Source of the DNA: Bacteriovoracaceae bacterium
Lineage (GTDB): Bacteria; Bdellovibrionota; UBA1018
DNA: 27,228 nt
NCBI GenBank assembly: GCA_947500275.1
Contig: CANMSW010000004.1
Span: forward strand, 1-27,228
Direction of reading: 5' to 3'
In this document: positions 16,621-24,775 of the stretch, one piece after another
Position numbering within the stretch: the first letter of the stretch is position 1
Layout: every line of letters starts with the position of its first letter
Made by a program: the position numbers and the translations under genes
The notes under the pieces: generated by a model
What the model was told of the DNA's origin: nothing
What the model saw: the letters and a program-made list of their open reading frames with translations, nothing else
The model's database searches: none

Positions 16621-17481
16621 ATGAGACCCCACTACTCGTTTAGTCCACTCCCGAACCTCATCCTCGAGTCCAACTCTGATTCACGTGGCTCAGATGGGGG
16701 CTCCAAAAACTCATCCAGTCCGAGCGGTGTTTTTCATGCCCCACCGAAGCCGGGCGAGCTGCAATCTATTTCGACGGGAACACGGGAAGCGTCAGCCCCT
16801 GGGAACGACCCCGCGATCAGCCTTCTCGAGACACTTCAGGCGGTGAAGGAAAAACAGCAAAGCTCACATACTCAGGCTCAGCAGAACGAGAAGAATATCC
16901 ACGATATTGCGGGCGTACAGTCCGATCGCTCCCCTCTTCAAAGGCTGATGTCAGCTCAAATCGCCGTTTTTGGTGGCAGCGCTTTAATCCTCGTTCTTTC
17001 GATCTGGGGTCTGATCACACTTGCGCAACGCGCTACGCAGGGCATAAACCCAAGTGACCTGGCTGCGAAGTCTCAGAATAGTGAAAGGTCAGGCGAAGTG
17101 GCTCCCGCCACTCCATCTGCAGAACGACCAGCAGAAACCCCGCCTCCCCCCAGCGAGCCTGCGACTCCCCATTCAGCTCTCACTCGACCAGCCTTCAGAA
17201 GCACGCCCGGGGGCGCAACCGGCGGTGCCATCCGACTGCATAACAATAACCTCTCGGCGGCCGACAAAGAGCGCCTGGAGCGAGAAGAGCAAGAGCGAAC
17301 CCAACGAGAAAAAGTTCGCGAGGAAGAAGAGAAGCAAGAGCGCGAACGACAGCTTCGTGAACTCGAAGGGCGGGATGGATCCGAAAATAATGCCGAAAAT
17401 AACCCGACCCCGGAGAACACGCCTCCCGCTACAACTGAAGAAGGAGCGCCCTCGGCTCCGCCAGGGAACGACAACCCTTAA
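16621..17481 (+). CDS. Single-pass membrane protein with charged coiled-coil, unknown function
   Basis: This is a 286-residue protein. Residues 1-110 are polar, Ser/Pro-rich and probably cytoplasmic, with a short helix (ISLLETLQAVKEKQQ). One transmembrane helix spans ~113-135 (AQIAVFGGSALILVLSIWGLITLAQ). The part beyond is low-complexity: Pro-rich (AETPPPPSEPATP), then a strongly charged single helix or coiled coil of Glu/Arg (~210-250, DKERLEREEQERTQREKVRE), then Asn/Pro/Glu-rich. The layout recalls periplasm-spanning TonB- or TolA-like linkers, but there is no C-terminal TonB domain. ATG 16621 has GGAAGA 6 nt before it. It is 50 bp upstream of tmk and probably heads the tmk-holB-ABC gene run. 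No family is recognised. Confidence 0.75.
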   Translation: MRPHYSFSPLPNLILESNSDSRGSDGGSKNSSSPSGVFHAPPKPGELQSISTGTREASAPGNDPAISLLETLQAVKEKQQSSHTQAQQNEKNIHDIAGVQSDRSPLQRLMSAQIAVFGGSALILVLSIWGLITLAQRATQGINPSDLAAKSQNSERSGEVAPATPSAERPAETPPPPSEPATPHSALTRPAFRSTPGGATGGAIRLHNNNLSAADKERLEREEQERTQREKVREEEEKQERERQLRELEGRDGSENNAENNPTPENTPPATTEEGAPSAPPGNDNP

Positions 17482-17531
17482 ATCACTCGCTTGACGGAAG
17501 GGCCGAGGAGACATAGCCCTGAAAAACCGCC

Positions 17532-18257
17532 ATGCGTATAAAATCCAGAAAAGCAAATCGTCGTCGCACGCTCACGCCATCCCCCTCAGGAGTGCTTGTC
17601 ACTTTCGAGGGAACCGAAGGCGCCGGAAAATCGACCTTAATCCGGAAACTCAAGGAGCGGATCGAGCAATCGTCCGACGACCGACTCGCCCAGCGTGAAG
17701 TCGTCCTCACTCGCGAACCTGGCGGCACCGCAGTCGCCGAGAAAATCCGCGAACTCATTCTCGGACATGGAATGGATCCATGGACCGAACTTTTTCTTTA
17801 TGAAGCCGCTCGAGCCGAACACCTGGCCATCACTGTGATTCCTGCCTTGAAACGGGGCGCCATTGTCCTGTGCGACCGATTCACCGACTCGACCCTAGCC
17901 TATCAATCCCACGCCCGCGGACTCCCTTGGAAAAGCGTGAAAGCCTTGAACGAATTTGCCACTCAGGGACTCCACCCGCGAATCACCTTTCATCTCGACC
18001 TCGACCCAGCGATCGGCCTTGCTCGAGTCCGAGAGCAAACTCGCTTTGAAGCCGAAGGGGTCGCATTCCAGGCCAAAGTGCGGGCGGGATTCAAGAAGTC
18101 CCAAAAGGAAGACCCAAACCGTTGGGTCAGACTCGACGCTCAGCGAAAAAATGCAGACGAACTGGCAGACGCCGCGTTCGAAGCCCTGAAAAAAAGACTC
18201 ACAAGAAGATCCGGAATCCGTCCTCCTGCACTTGGTAAGCGCAAGGCATCCAGATAG
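17532..18257 (+). CDS. tmk: Thymidylate kinase
   Basis: This 241-residue enzyme phosphorylates dTMP to dTDP with ATP, an essential step of dTTP synthesis. The P-loop GTEGAGKST (27-35), the DR motif in CDRFTDSTLAYQ, the REPGGT dTMP-binding segment and a DLDPAIGLARV strand followed by a short lid region are all visible. An Arg-rich N-terminal extension of ~20 residues (MRIKSRKANRRR) precedes the domain. The length exceeds the usual ~210 residues because of this extension and a basic tail (GIRPPALGKRKASR). The ribosome binding site is weak. holB follows after 17 bp, an arrangement (tmk-holB) conserved in many bacteria. Confidence 0.96.
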   Translation: MRIKSRKANRRRTLTPSPSGVLVTFEGTEGAGKSTLIRKLKERIEQSSDDRLAQREVVLTREPGGTAVAEKIRELILGHGMDPWTELFLYEAARAEHLAITVIPALKRGAIVLCDRFTDSTLAYQSHARGLPWKSVKALNEFATQGLHPRITFHLDLDPAIGLARVREQTRFEAEGVAFQAKVRAGFKKSQKEDPNRWVRLDAQRKNADELADAAFEALKKRLTRRSGIRPPALGKRKASR

Positions 18258-18274
18258 ACTCATAAGCACGCGAA

Positions 18275-19534
18275 ATGGCATCTTCCAAAAACCAGACTCC
18301 AGCATCAGGTAGTTCTCGATCTCGATCCCGATCATCAGCATCCAGTGCTGCGACACCAGGCGCGAGATCCCATTCCGTTTTTCCGATCGCGCCGGGCCTC
18401 CTCGATCATCACCGTTCGCAACTTGTTCCCCTTCTGAAACAATGGCGAGGCCAGGACCGAGTTCCTCCTGTCCTCTTGATCACGGGAACTGCTGGCATTG
18501 GGAAGCGCGAGATCGCCTGGTGGTTATCCCAGACTTTTCTTTGCGAACGCTCTGGCTTTTCTGGGAGCTCACACGCTGCTCCAAGCGAGACAGAAGCCTC
18601 GCTCAGCTTTGGATTTGGCTTCGCCGAGCCAGCGTCCAGCACTGCTGAAAAAGTCCAACCTCTTTCCGTTTCCGAACTCCCGTGTGGCTCCTGCAACGCA
18701 TGCCACAAAGCGATATCAGGAAGTTGGATTGACTTCGCGGAGATCGCGCCGGATGGCGACGAAGACCACGCTGGAAGTTTAAAAATTGAGCAATTTAGGA
18801 AACTCAAAGCTTCTCAAGGTTTCGCAGCCTACGATGGTCACTACAAGATCACTGTGATCCGAGATGCCGACCGTTTGACTCTCCAAGCGGCCAACTCGCT
18901 CCTCAAAATTCTAGAGGAGCCACCGAACGGTTGGCTTTTCTTGCTGACTGCGTCCGACCCCTCACTGCTCATCCCGACATTGGTGTCGCGCTGCCAGAAA
19001 CTCCGACTGGCCCCTTTGTCACGGCCCATTCTCGTCCAACTTCTGCACGAAGCAAAAATTCCCACAGATCGGCTCGAAGTCTGCGCAGACCTTGCCCAAG
19101 GGAGCTATCGAAAAGCCCTACAATTATCGGAAAACGACGCTTGGGAAAAACGTGCTGCACTCTTTCGCTTTCTCGACGATCCGGCTGCCGAAATTTCAGC
19201 CCTGACCGACTGGGCTGCCTCAGAAGATCGAAACTTCAAGATCCTCATGGATCAATTCGAACAGATTCTTTTGGACTTGGTTTCACTTGAGGGGGATCCC
19301 CAGCAGTTCGCTTGGAAAAACTTAGACGGAAAGCGCACGCTGAGTCGTCACGCTCAATCGATGATATCTTCTTTGGGGAACTTCGATACAGCTCGTGCCT
19401 TCTGGCTTGAGCGATCTGGACGCCTTTTTAAAATGCGCCAAGAAGTCCTGGCTCCCCTGAACAGAAAAATCCTCGCACAGGATTTCTTGGCGGGATGGAT
19501 TGCCCCACCGCTCATGACAAGGAATCCCTCATGA
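18275..19534 (+). CDS. holB: DNA polymerase III delta' subunit
   Basis: This 419-residue protein is the clamp-loader subunit. Domains seen are a Ser/Arg-rich N-terminal tail (~1-35), an AAA+ module with degenerate P-loop GTAGIGKRE (71-79), a zinc module with Cys90 and CGSCNACH (Cys137, 140, 143), the DADRLTLQAANSLLKILEEPP block (sensor/box VI region) and the SRC motif (VSRCQKL, ~238). The P-loop ends in Lys-Arg rather than Lys-Ser/Thr, as in other nucleotide-poor delta' subunits. About 46 residues separate Cys90 from Cys137, an unusually long Ser/Ala-rich insertion inside the zinc module. The stop TGA overlaps the ATG of the first ABC ATPase (ATGA), so the two are translationally coupled. Confidence 0.92.
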   Translation: MASSKNQTPASGSSRSRSRSSASSAATPGARSHSVFPIAPGLLDHHRSQLVPLLKQWRGQDRVPPVLLITGTAGIGKREIAWWLSQTFLCERSGFSGSSHAAPSETEASLSFGFGFAEPASSTAEKVQPLSVSELPCGSCNACHKAISGSWIDFAEIAPDGDEDHAGSLKIEQFRKLKASQGFAAYDGHYKITVIRDADRLTLQAANSLLKILEEPPNGWLFLLTASDPSLLIPTLVSRCQKLRLAPLSRPILVQLLHEAKIPTDRLEVCADLAQGSYRKALQLSENDAWEKRAALFRFLDDPAAEISALTDWAASEDRNFKILMDQFEQILLDLVSLEGDPQQFAWKNLDGKRTLSRHAQSMISSLGNFDTARAFWLERSGRLFKMRQEVLAPLNRKILAQDFLAGWIAPPLMTRNPS

Positions 19535-20238
19535 TCCGCCTCGAAAATGTCGGCAAATGCTTCGATGGACGCTGGATATTCCGGGGAGTGAACCTCGAGG
19601 TTCACCCAAAGGAGTCGGTATCTTTGATCGGCCCCTCAGGCGGAGGGAAAAGCGTCCTTATGAAAATGATCGCAGGTCTTCTTGCCTGCGATGAGGGCCG
19701 AATCGTCGTGGAGAGTGACAACGTCGGGATGCTCTTTCAAAAAAACGCCCTTTTCGACTCCTTCACAGTTGAAGAGAATCTCCTCTTTCCCCTGAAGGAG
19801 CGTTTAGGAATGGAAGGAGAGGAAGCCAAAAAACGAGCTGCTCACTTCCTCGAAGAAGTGGGACTCAAAGGAAACGAGACCCTTTATCCGGACGAAATTT
19901 CAGGCGGTATGCAAAAACGATTGGGAATTGCCCGAGGCTTAATCGTCATGCCTCAGGTGATTCTTTATGATGAGCCGACCGCGGGACTCGATCCTATCAC
20001 TTCACGTAAAATCGCAGATCTCATTCGAAAACTGCGGGTAGAAGTAGGCAGTACCCTCCTCACGGTCACGAATGATATGCAACGCGCCTATCAAATTGGC
20101 GACCGCGTGTGTCTCTTGGCGCAGGGGAAACTCACCGAGGGGGGCTCCCCCGAGGAGATCCAGAAATCCGAGGATCCTGCCATTCGACAGTTTATATTTG
20201 GCTTAAAACAAGGCCCCCTGACATCGGGCATTGCTTGA
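19531..20238 (+). CDS. MlaF-type ABC ATPase A (switch His replaced by Asn)
   Basis: This 235-residue ATPase is of the MlaF/Mkl type that powers lipid transport across the envelope with MlaE permeases. It has Walker A GPSGGGKS (34-41), Q-loop Gln70, signature ISGGMQKR (123-130, canonical for this family), Walker B VILYDE with catalytic Glu148, and D-loop AGLDPIT. The switch-histidine position is Asn181 (TVTNDM instead of the usual SHD), codon AAT. The start ATG 19531 overlaps the holB stop and has AAGGA 7 nt upstream. An in-frame ATG at 19495 lies inside holB and is unlikely. Its partner is the ATPase 10 nt downstream. Asn181 together with the partner's altered signature points to one non-canonical nucleotide site. 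Confidence 0.93.
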   Translation: MIRLENVGKCFDGRWIFRGVNLEVHPKESVSLIGPSGGGKSVLMKMIAGLLACDEGRIVVESDNVGMLFQKNALFDSFTVEENLLFPLKERLGMEGEEAKKRAAHFLEEVGLKGNETLYPDEISGGMQKRLGIARGLIVMPQVILYDEPTAGLDPITSRKIADLIRKLRVEVGSTLLTVTNDMQRAYQIGDRVCLLAQGKLTEGGSPEEIQKSEDPAIRQFIFGLKQGPLTSGIA

Positions 20239-20248
20239 GGAGATTCCT

Positions 20249-21046
20249 ATGAGCATCCGTTTTGAAAGCCTAAGTAAAAGCTTCGGCCCTAAGACCGTCC
20301 TGAAGAATGTTTCCTTTGAGGTCTCCACGGGTGAAATCCTATTCATCCTCGGCAAGTCCGGCATGGGGAAGTCGGTTACCCTCAAGCACATAGTTGGGGT
20401 TATGAAGCCCGATGAGGGCCGGGTCTTCGTCGATGGTGACGACGTCACCCAGCTCGACGACAATGGTCTCGCAGATGTGCGGAGAAAATGCGGGATGGTT
20501 TTTCAGCATCCAGCGCTCCTCGATTCGTTGAACGTTTATCAAAACGTCTCGTTTGGCCTGAGAACTCCGCAGTACACTCGCTCGCTTCCTCGGCCCCTGA
20601 CCGAAGAGGAAATCAGGACTAAAGTGACCGAAACTTTGCGCCTGGTGAATCTCGGAACAGATATCTTCGATCGGTATCCACCTGAGATTTCCTACGGGAT
20701 GCAGAAACGGGTTTCTCTCGCACGAACTCTCGCACCGGGACCTACTTATTTACTTTTCGACGAGCCAACGACCGGCCTTGATCCCATCACAACGAACGCC
20801 GTCAACGATTTGATCTTCGAGCTATCTAGAAAACTCAAGGTTACCAGCGTCGTGGTCAGTCACGACATGCAATGTGCTCTCAAAATCGCTGATCGCGTCT
20901 TAGTTCTCGATCAAGCCGGAATACTCGCGCTCCAAACCGTACCGGAGATCAAGCGTTCGCGTGAGCCACTCATTCGTGATTTCCTGGCCGAGACCCTGGC
21001 CCTTCTGCCTCCGGAAGAACGTGCGGAATTGGAGGCTCACTCATGA
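20249..21046 (+). CDS. MlaF-type ABC ATPase B (signature motif altered to SYG)
   Basis: This 265-residue ATPase is the paralogue of the preceding one. Walker A is GKSGMGKS (35-42), Q-loop Gln86, Walker B YLLFDE with Glu172, D-loop TGLDPIT and switch His205 (VSHDMQ); these are all normal. The signature is ISYGMQKR (147-154): the first Gly of SGG is Tyr, codon TAC. A ~12-residue Pro/Arg-rich insertion (YTRSLPRPLTEE) precedes the helical domain. The C-terminal extension (RDFLAETLALLPPEERAELE) is longer than in ATPase A. ATG 20249 has GAGGAG 6 nt before it; an in-frame ATG at 20231 overlaps the previous gene. Its stop overlaps the next start (ATGA). Confidence 0.93.
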   Translation: MSIRFESLSKSFGPKTVLKNVSFEVSTGEILFILGKSGMGKSVTLKHIVGVMKPDEGRVFVDGDDVTQLDDNGLADVRRKCGMVFQHPALLDSLNVYQNVSFGLRTPQYTRSLPRPLTEEEIRTKVTETLRLVNLGTDIFDRYPPEISYGMQKRVSLARTLAPGPTYLLFDEPTTGLDPITTNAVNDLIFELSRKLKVTSVVVSHDMQCALKIADRVLVLDQAGILALQTVPEIKRSREPLIRDFLAETLALLPPEERAELEAHS

Positions 21047-21894
21047 GTAGCGTCAAATCGAGCCCCTCTCTCCAGGGAGCAAGTGGCCTAGCGGGCGCAC
21101 TGCTCGGACCCATTACTCATACCCTTCACGAAGTCGGGGGATTGGTTCTCTTCTTAAAACTGATCTTAAAAACGGCTCTCACGACGCGCGGTAACACCCC
21201 CGCAATCCTCGAGCAGGTTCTGTCGATTTGCTCTCGCTCCTTGGCCACCGTGGTCTTCGCGGGAACTTTTGTCGGCGCGATTATCGTGCTGCAATTCAAT
21301 GCAGTCCTCCTGGTTTACGACGCCCAGATTTTTCTGGGTGGCCTGAATACGTCCGCAATCGTCCGTGAAATCGGCCCCTTGATGATCACGTTCATCCTGG
21401 CTGGAAAAATCGGCGCTTTTACTGCCGCCGAATTGGGAACCATGCGTGTCACGGAGCAAATTGATGCAGTGGAATGCCTAGGAACCAACCCGGTTCAGTA
21501 CTTAGTCCTCCCTCGGTTTATTGGAATTGTAATATCAAGTCTGATCCTTCTTGCTCTTGGGATCATGATTTCGATGCTTGGATCCACTTTTGTGGCGACA
21601 TTTCTCTGCGGGATGAATCCCCTGCAATATATGTCGACGATTACCCGATTCGTCGGCGTGTGGACGCTGTTTTGCGGGGCCGCCAAATCCCTCGTTTATG
21701 GTCTGATCGTAGGCGGAGTCGCCTGCCAAAAGGGGTACACTGCTCGCGGGGGTGCGCGGGGCGTTGGAACCGCGGTGACCCAGGCCGCTCTGTACATGAG
21801 CCTATTTGTCATTTTAGCGAACTATATTACATCAAACTCCCTCAACTGGATTCACGACTTCCTGGGCGCAGCCCTAGGATGGGTCGACGGTTAA
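21043..21894 (+). CDS. MlaE-type ABC permease A
   Basis: This 283-residue integral membrane protein is of the MlaE family. The family block REIGPLMITFILAGKIGAFTAAELG and GTMRVTEQIDA (132-142) are present, as is a C-terminal GGARGVGTAVTQAALYMSLFVI. These match the conserved cytoplasmic loop and gate region of MlaE proteins. Five to six hydrophobic segments can be counted. ~50 residues of mostly polar/amphipathic N-terminus (interface helix) come first. It overlaps the ATPase B stop by 4 nt (GGAGG 7 nt before the ATG) and lies 15 nt before permease B. Two different permeases suggest a heterodimeric membrane part. Confidence 0.92.
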   Translation: MSSVKSSPSLQGASGLAGALLGPITHTLHEVGGLVLFLKLILKTALTTRGNTPAILEQVLSICSRSLATVVFAGTFVGAIIVLQFNAVLLVYDAQIFLGGLNTSAIVREIGPLMITFILAGKIGAFTAAELGTMRVTEQIDAVECLGTNPVQYLVLPRFIGIVISSLILLALGIMISMLGSTFVATFLCGMNPLQYMSTITRFVGVWTLFCGAAKSLVYGLIVGGVACQKGYTARGGARGVGTAVTQAALYMSLFVILANYITSNSLNWIHDFLGAALGWVDG

Positions 21895-21909
21895 CTGAAG
21901 GAACGAACC

Positions 21910-22680
21910 ATGGCTGGATCCAATACCGCTACGCGTGAACACTGGGCGACTCTTCGAGACGTCGGCAGGCTCTACGTCGAGATGAGTAAGCGGCTCTTCA
22001 AAAGTCCCTGGCGCTGGAAAGAGATTACGCAGTCCATCGTTTCGATGGGGATCGGGAGTCTTCCGATCATCACGATTGCGACGGCCTTTGCGGGATTAGT
22101 CGTCACAGCGGAAATCGCTTGGCACATGGATAAAACGCTACACACGGTTTCGATGATCCCAGGGATTACGGGCCAGTTTATTCTCCGGGAACTCGGAATC
22201 GCTATTCCAGCTCTTCTGCTGGTGGCGAAAGTTGGGGCATCCGCCACGGCTGAAGTTGGCACTATGAAAGTGACCGAGCAAATCGACGCTCTCAAGCTTC
22301 TCAAAATCGATCCAATCGATTACCTGGTTTTCCCACGCTTTATAGCCTCGATTATCTCGATTTCTTGTCTCATTTTTTTCTCGATCGCCGTGACGCTCGC
22401 TTGCGCAATTTTAGTCTCCGTCACGAAATTCAACTTTTCTCCCTTTGAGTTTATCTTGGCTCTCCGCCCCTATATCTACCTCAAAGACCTAGGGGGTGCG
22501 CTCGCCAAAGGCGTTGTCTTTGGCTCCATCATCCCCCTCGTCTCTTGCGCGTACGGCTTTCGCTGCAAGGGCGGCGCTGAGGGTGTGGGGACCGCGACCA
22601 CAAACTCCGTCGTGACTTCCACCATCCTGATCATCGTGATGGATTTCGTACTGACCTGGGTCTTCACCAGCTTGATCTAA
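21910..22680 (+). CDS. MlaE-type ABC permease B
   Basis: This 256-residue MlaE-family permease differs clearly from permease A. Conserved blocks are RELGIAIPALLLVAKVGASATAEVG, GTMKVTEQIDAL (117-128) and, near the end, CKGGAEGVGTATTNSVVTSTILIIVMD. In permease A the EQIDA motif is followed by VECLGTNP; here it is followed by LKLLKIDP. The start has AAGGA 7 nt upstream. It is the last gene of the run and ends 13 bp before a strong terminator. No MCE-domain (MlaD), MlaC or MlaB gene follows, so the periplasmic partner must be encoded elsewhere or be of another kind. Confidence 0.92.
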   Translation: MAGSNTATREHWATLRDVGRLYVEMSKRLFKSPWRWKEITQSIVSMGIGSLPIITIATAFAGLVVTAEIAWHMDKTLHTVSMIPGITGQFILRELGIAIPALLLVAKVGASATAEVGTMKVTEQIDALKLLKIDPIDYLVFPRFIASIISISCLIFFSIAVTLACAILVSVTKFNFSPFEFILALRPYIYLKDLGGALAKGVVFGSIIPLVSCAYGFRCKGGAEGVGTATTNSVVTSTILIIVMDFVLTWVFTSLI

Positions 22681-22693
22681 TTGTAAATTTACG

Positions 22694-22736
22694 AAAAGAA
22701 TCGCCGAACCTTGTGCGAGGTTCGGCGATTCTTTTT
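22694..22736. terminator. Bidirectional Rho-independent terminator, 18-bp perfect stem
   Basis: Bases 22694-22711 pair perfectly with 22718-22735 around a 6-nt loop (TGTGCG). The stem starts with AAAA on the left and ends with TTTTT on the right, so it should stop both the ABC operon and the convergent minus-strand gene. Confidence 0.95.
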
Positions 22737-22770
22737 AAGTCCTAAGATCGAAAAATCTGATCCCTAAAAA

Positions 22771-24567
22771 TCAATGCGCATTGATCATAAGATCAAAGTT
22801 CGCTTGAAGTGGGGCACGCGCATCCTGGACGAAAGTGAAGACAACGGGAAGTCGATCAGCCGAGGTATTTCCGAGCACCGAATAAGCAACCCAACCCGGA
22901 TTTGCTAGTTCGGCCCCGAGTTGCTGACGAGTGAGTCCCATGACGTCAGAAAGTTGTTCATGCCCAGGATAACGAAGAATCTCGCGCAAGGCCTCGTCGC
23001 TTTCGGCCAATTGGTAAGGGTTCAAGGTATCGATTCGAGGAGCGGGATCGTGGAGTCCGCGCTCTGTCACAGGAGTATAGGGATCGTGATCTACCCAACC
23101 TGGAAACTTATACTCGGTGACCAAACGGTCTCCGATCGGAATGTTTCCAAACCAATGTGTGCACGAACCGTAAGCTCCACGAACACAATACTCCGCCTGG
23201 TTCCAGGGGTTACGAATCCGACCAAAAGAATTCCAATCCCGGCCATACGTGAAATAGCGGGAGGCGCGCCCACCTTCCGTGGAACTCAACACCAGCATCG
23301 GAACAAGACTACCCACGGTGGGCATACGGAAATCGTTGCCGCCACCATTCCAACTAGCCGTCTTTCCCTCGAACGTCACCAGCAAGGTCCCCTGTGCTGG
23401 GGTGTGAAGCTGACCGAAGAAGTGCTCATTTCCGAAAGTGTTCTTCCACTTCTCGGCCGTCGCTGCGTCTACCGCAACCACAAGACGCTCTTCGCTCCAT
23501 TGCCCACTTCCCGGAGCGGTTTCGAAACGGCGAACCACCGTTGAAGCCCCGGTTTCTGATATAAACTTACCCAGCCAACTTTCAGCGGTGGGAGCAAGCG
23601 CATTGCCGCCGTTCACCATCATTTGCGTCTCAAAGAGAGTCATCTCACCCAAAGCACGCTTCAAAGCCATCAAACTCGATGGATCACGCAGCAGGCTTCT
23701 CATCCGGGTCTCGATACTCGATGCCGGAACTTTTCCTTCGAGGGATTGACGAAGCGAAGCAACGAGCTGAGACTTGAAGTTATCATTCCGAATAGTCCCA
23801 GACGACTCGGCGATAAAAATCCGCTCCAGTTTTCGAATCAAAGGTAGCGAAGCGGAATCCGCCAAGAGCTCATGAACAGCAATCGGAGACAACACCTGCT
23901 CGAGCGCAGGAACAGCACGGCGAATCTCTTCGTAGGCATTAAACACCTGCACATTGAAAGTGCGCTCTGAGAAATTCGTCGTCTTCCAACGGTTCAGCTT
24001 TTCGAGGGAGGTCTCGGGCGTCCGCCGGAGCACCTGCTCGGTCAGAAAAGCCTCGCGTGATGCAGCGTAGGGTTTCAGCGCCCCCGATGGACGGGATGGC
24101 AAAAACTGCACGAAGCCTGAATCAAACTCTTCGCCCGCTATCCGCAGAATACATGCGCGTTCAGCAGCGTTCATTGAACGAGAAGCATCCTCAAAGAGGA
24201 CTTTTGAATTCGGAAATTTCTCGCGGAATCGCGCTTCGATTCGATTTAAACGGGTTGAAAACTCGTCAGCCACGGCCGTCATCCGCGGATCAGAGAAAGT
24301 TTCAATCAAGCGAGACTGGCGGGCACTTGCCTCTACCGACTCACCGAAAACCCGGGATACGGCACTCGAACCTGTCGAGAGCTCCGTGAAGATCACGCGC
24401 CCCGCACTCGAGCGAATGAGGGTCTCTAAGGGCAGCGCGGCTTCGGCACATGGAGCCACACTCAAAGCGGTCAAAACAGACAAAGTGGCCGCTAAAACGA
24501 GGGACTTCCAATTGGATCGACTCATGAGCAACATAAGATATTCACTCCATTGGGAACTAGACTTCAT
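22771..24567 (-). CDS. Large exported protein of unknown family
   Basis: This is a protein of ~598 residues with an N-terminal export signal (WKSLVLAATLSVLTALSVAPCAEA). The middle part (~50-330) is mostly helical and charged (for example STRLNRIEARFREKFPNSKVLFEDASRS and a Leu/Arg-rich LLADSASLPLIRKLERIFIAE). From ~350 it turns strand- and aromatic-rich: QGTLLVTFEGKTASWNGGGNDF, RYFTYGRDWNSFGRIRNPWNQAEYCVRGAYGSCTHWFGNIPIGDRLV and WVDHDPYTPVTERGLHDP, with the Cys pair likely a disulfide. I recognise no enzyme motif. The start is uncertain: ATG 24567 has an AGAGG-like site, ATGs at 24534 and 24525 are alternatives that keep the signal peptide, and a TTG at 24603 extends it. The gene looks lineage-specific and single. 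Confidence 0.72.
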   Translation of the reverse strand: MKSSSQWSEYLMLLMSRSNWKSLVLAATLSVLTALSVAPCAEAALPLETLIRSSAGRVIFTELSTGSSAVSRVFGESVEASARQSRLIETFSDPRMTAVADEFSTRLNRIEARFREKFPNSKVLFEDASRSMNAAERACILRIAGEEFDSGFVQFLPSRPSGALKPYAASREAFLTEQVLRRTPETSLEKLNRWKTTNFSERTFNVQVFNAYEEIRRAVPALEQVLSPIAVHELLADSASLPLIRKLERIFIAESSGTIRNDNFKSQLVASLRQSLEGKVPASSIETRMRSLLRDPSSLMALKRALGEMTLFETQMMVNGGNALAPTAESWLGKFISETGASTVVRRFETAPGSGQWSEERLVVAVDAATAEKWKNTFGNEHFFGQLHTPAQGTLLVTFEGKTASWNGGGNDFRMPTVGSLVPMLVLSSTEGGRASRYFTYGRDWNSFGRIRNPWNQAEYCVRGAYGSCTHWFGNIPIGDRLVTEYKFPGWVDHDPYTPVTERGLHDPAPRIDTLNPYQLAESDEALREILRYPGHEQLSDVMGLTRQQLGAELANPGWVAYSVLGNTSADRLPVVFTFVQDARAPLQANFDLMINAH

Positions 24568-24719
24568 GGCCCCTCTACCAAGAATTGGACGTTTTTCAAT
24601 CAAGTTTAGATAATAATCTCATATCTCGATATACCCTCGGACACCCCGTGCCTCCCCCCATAGTCCACCTGTCTATCCCCTCATCCCCTGTTCGCGACTT
24701 AGACAGCGCCCCCGGTCCC

Positions 24720-24725
24720 TAGAAT
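24720..24725 (+). promoter_or_regulatory. Possible -10 box for the 24897 gene
   Basis: TAGAAT is a good -10 match, with only a weak -35 (CTTAGA, 16-bp spacer). If used, the leader would start near 24732, be ~165 nt long, and contain all the hairpins described for this region. Confidence 0.3.
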
Positions 24726-24775
24726 GACCAACCCCCCTCTCTCCAGGGGGCTCTCACCCAGATCCCCCAAGGAAA

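Noticed and set aside
17073..17556. Minus-strand frames opposite the 16621 gene
   Set aside because: Ser/Arg/Phe-rich mirror images of the Glu/Arg-rich coiled-coil and Pro-rich coding sequence.
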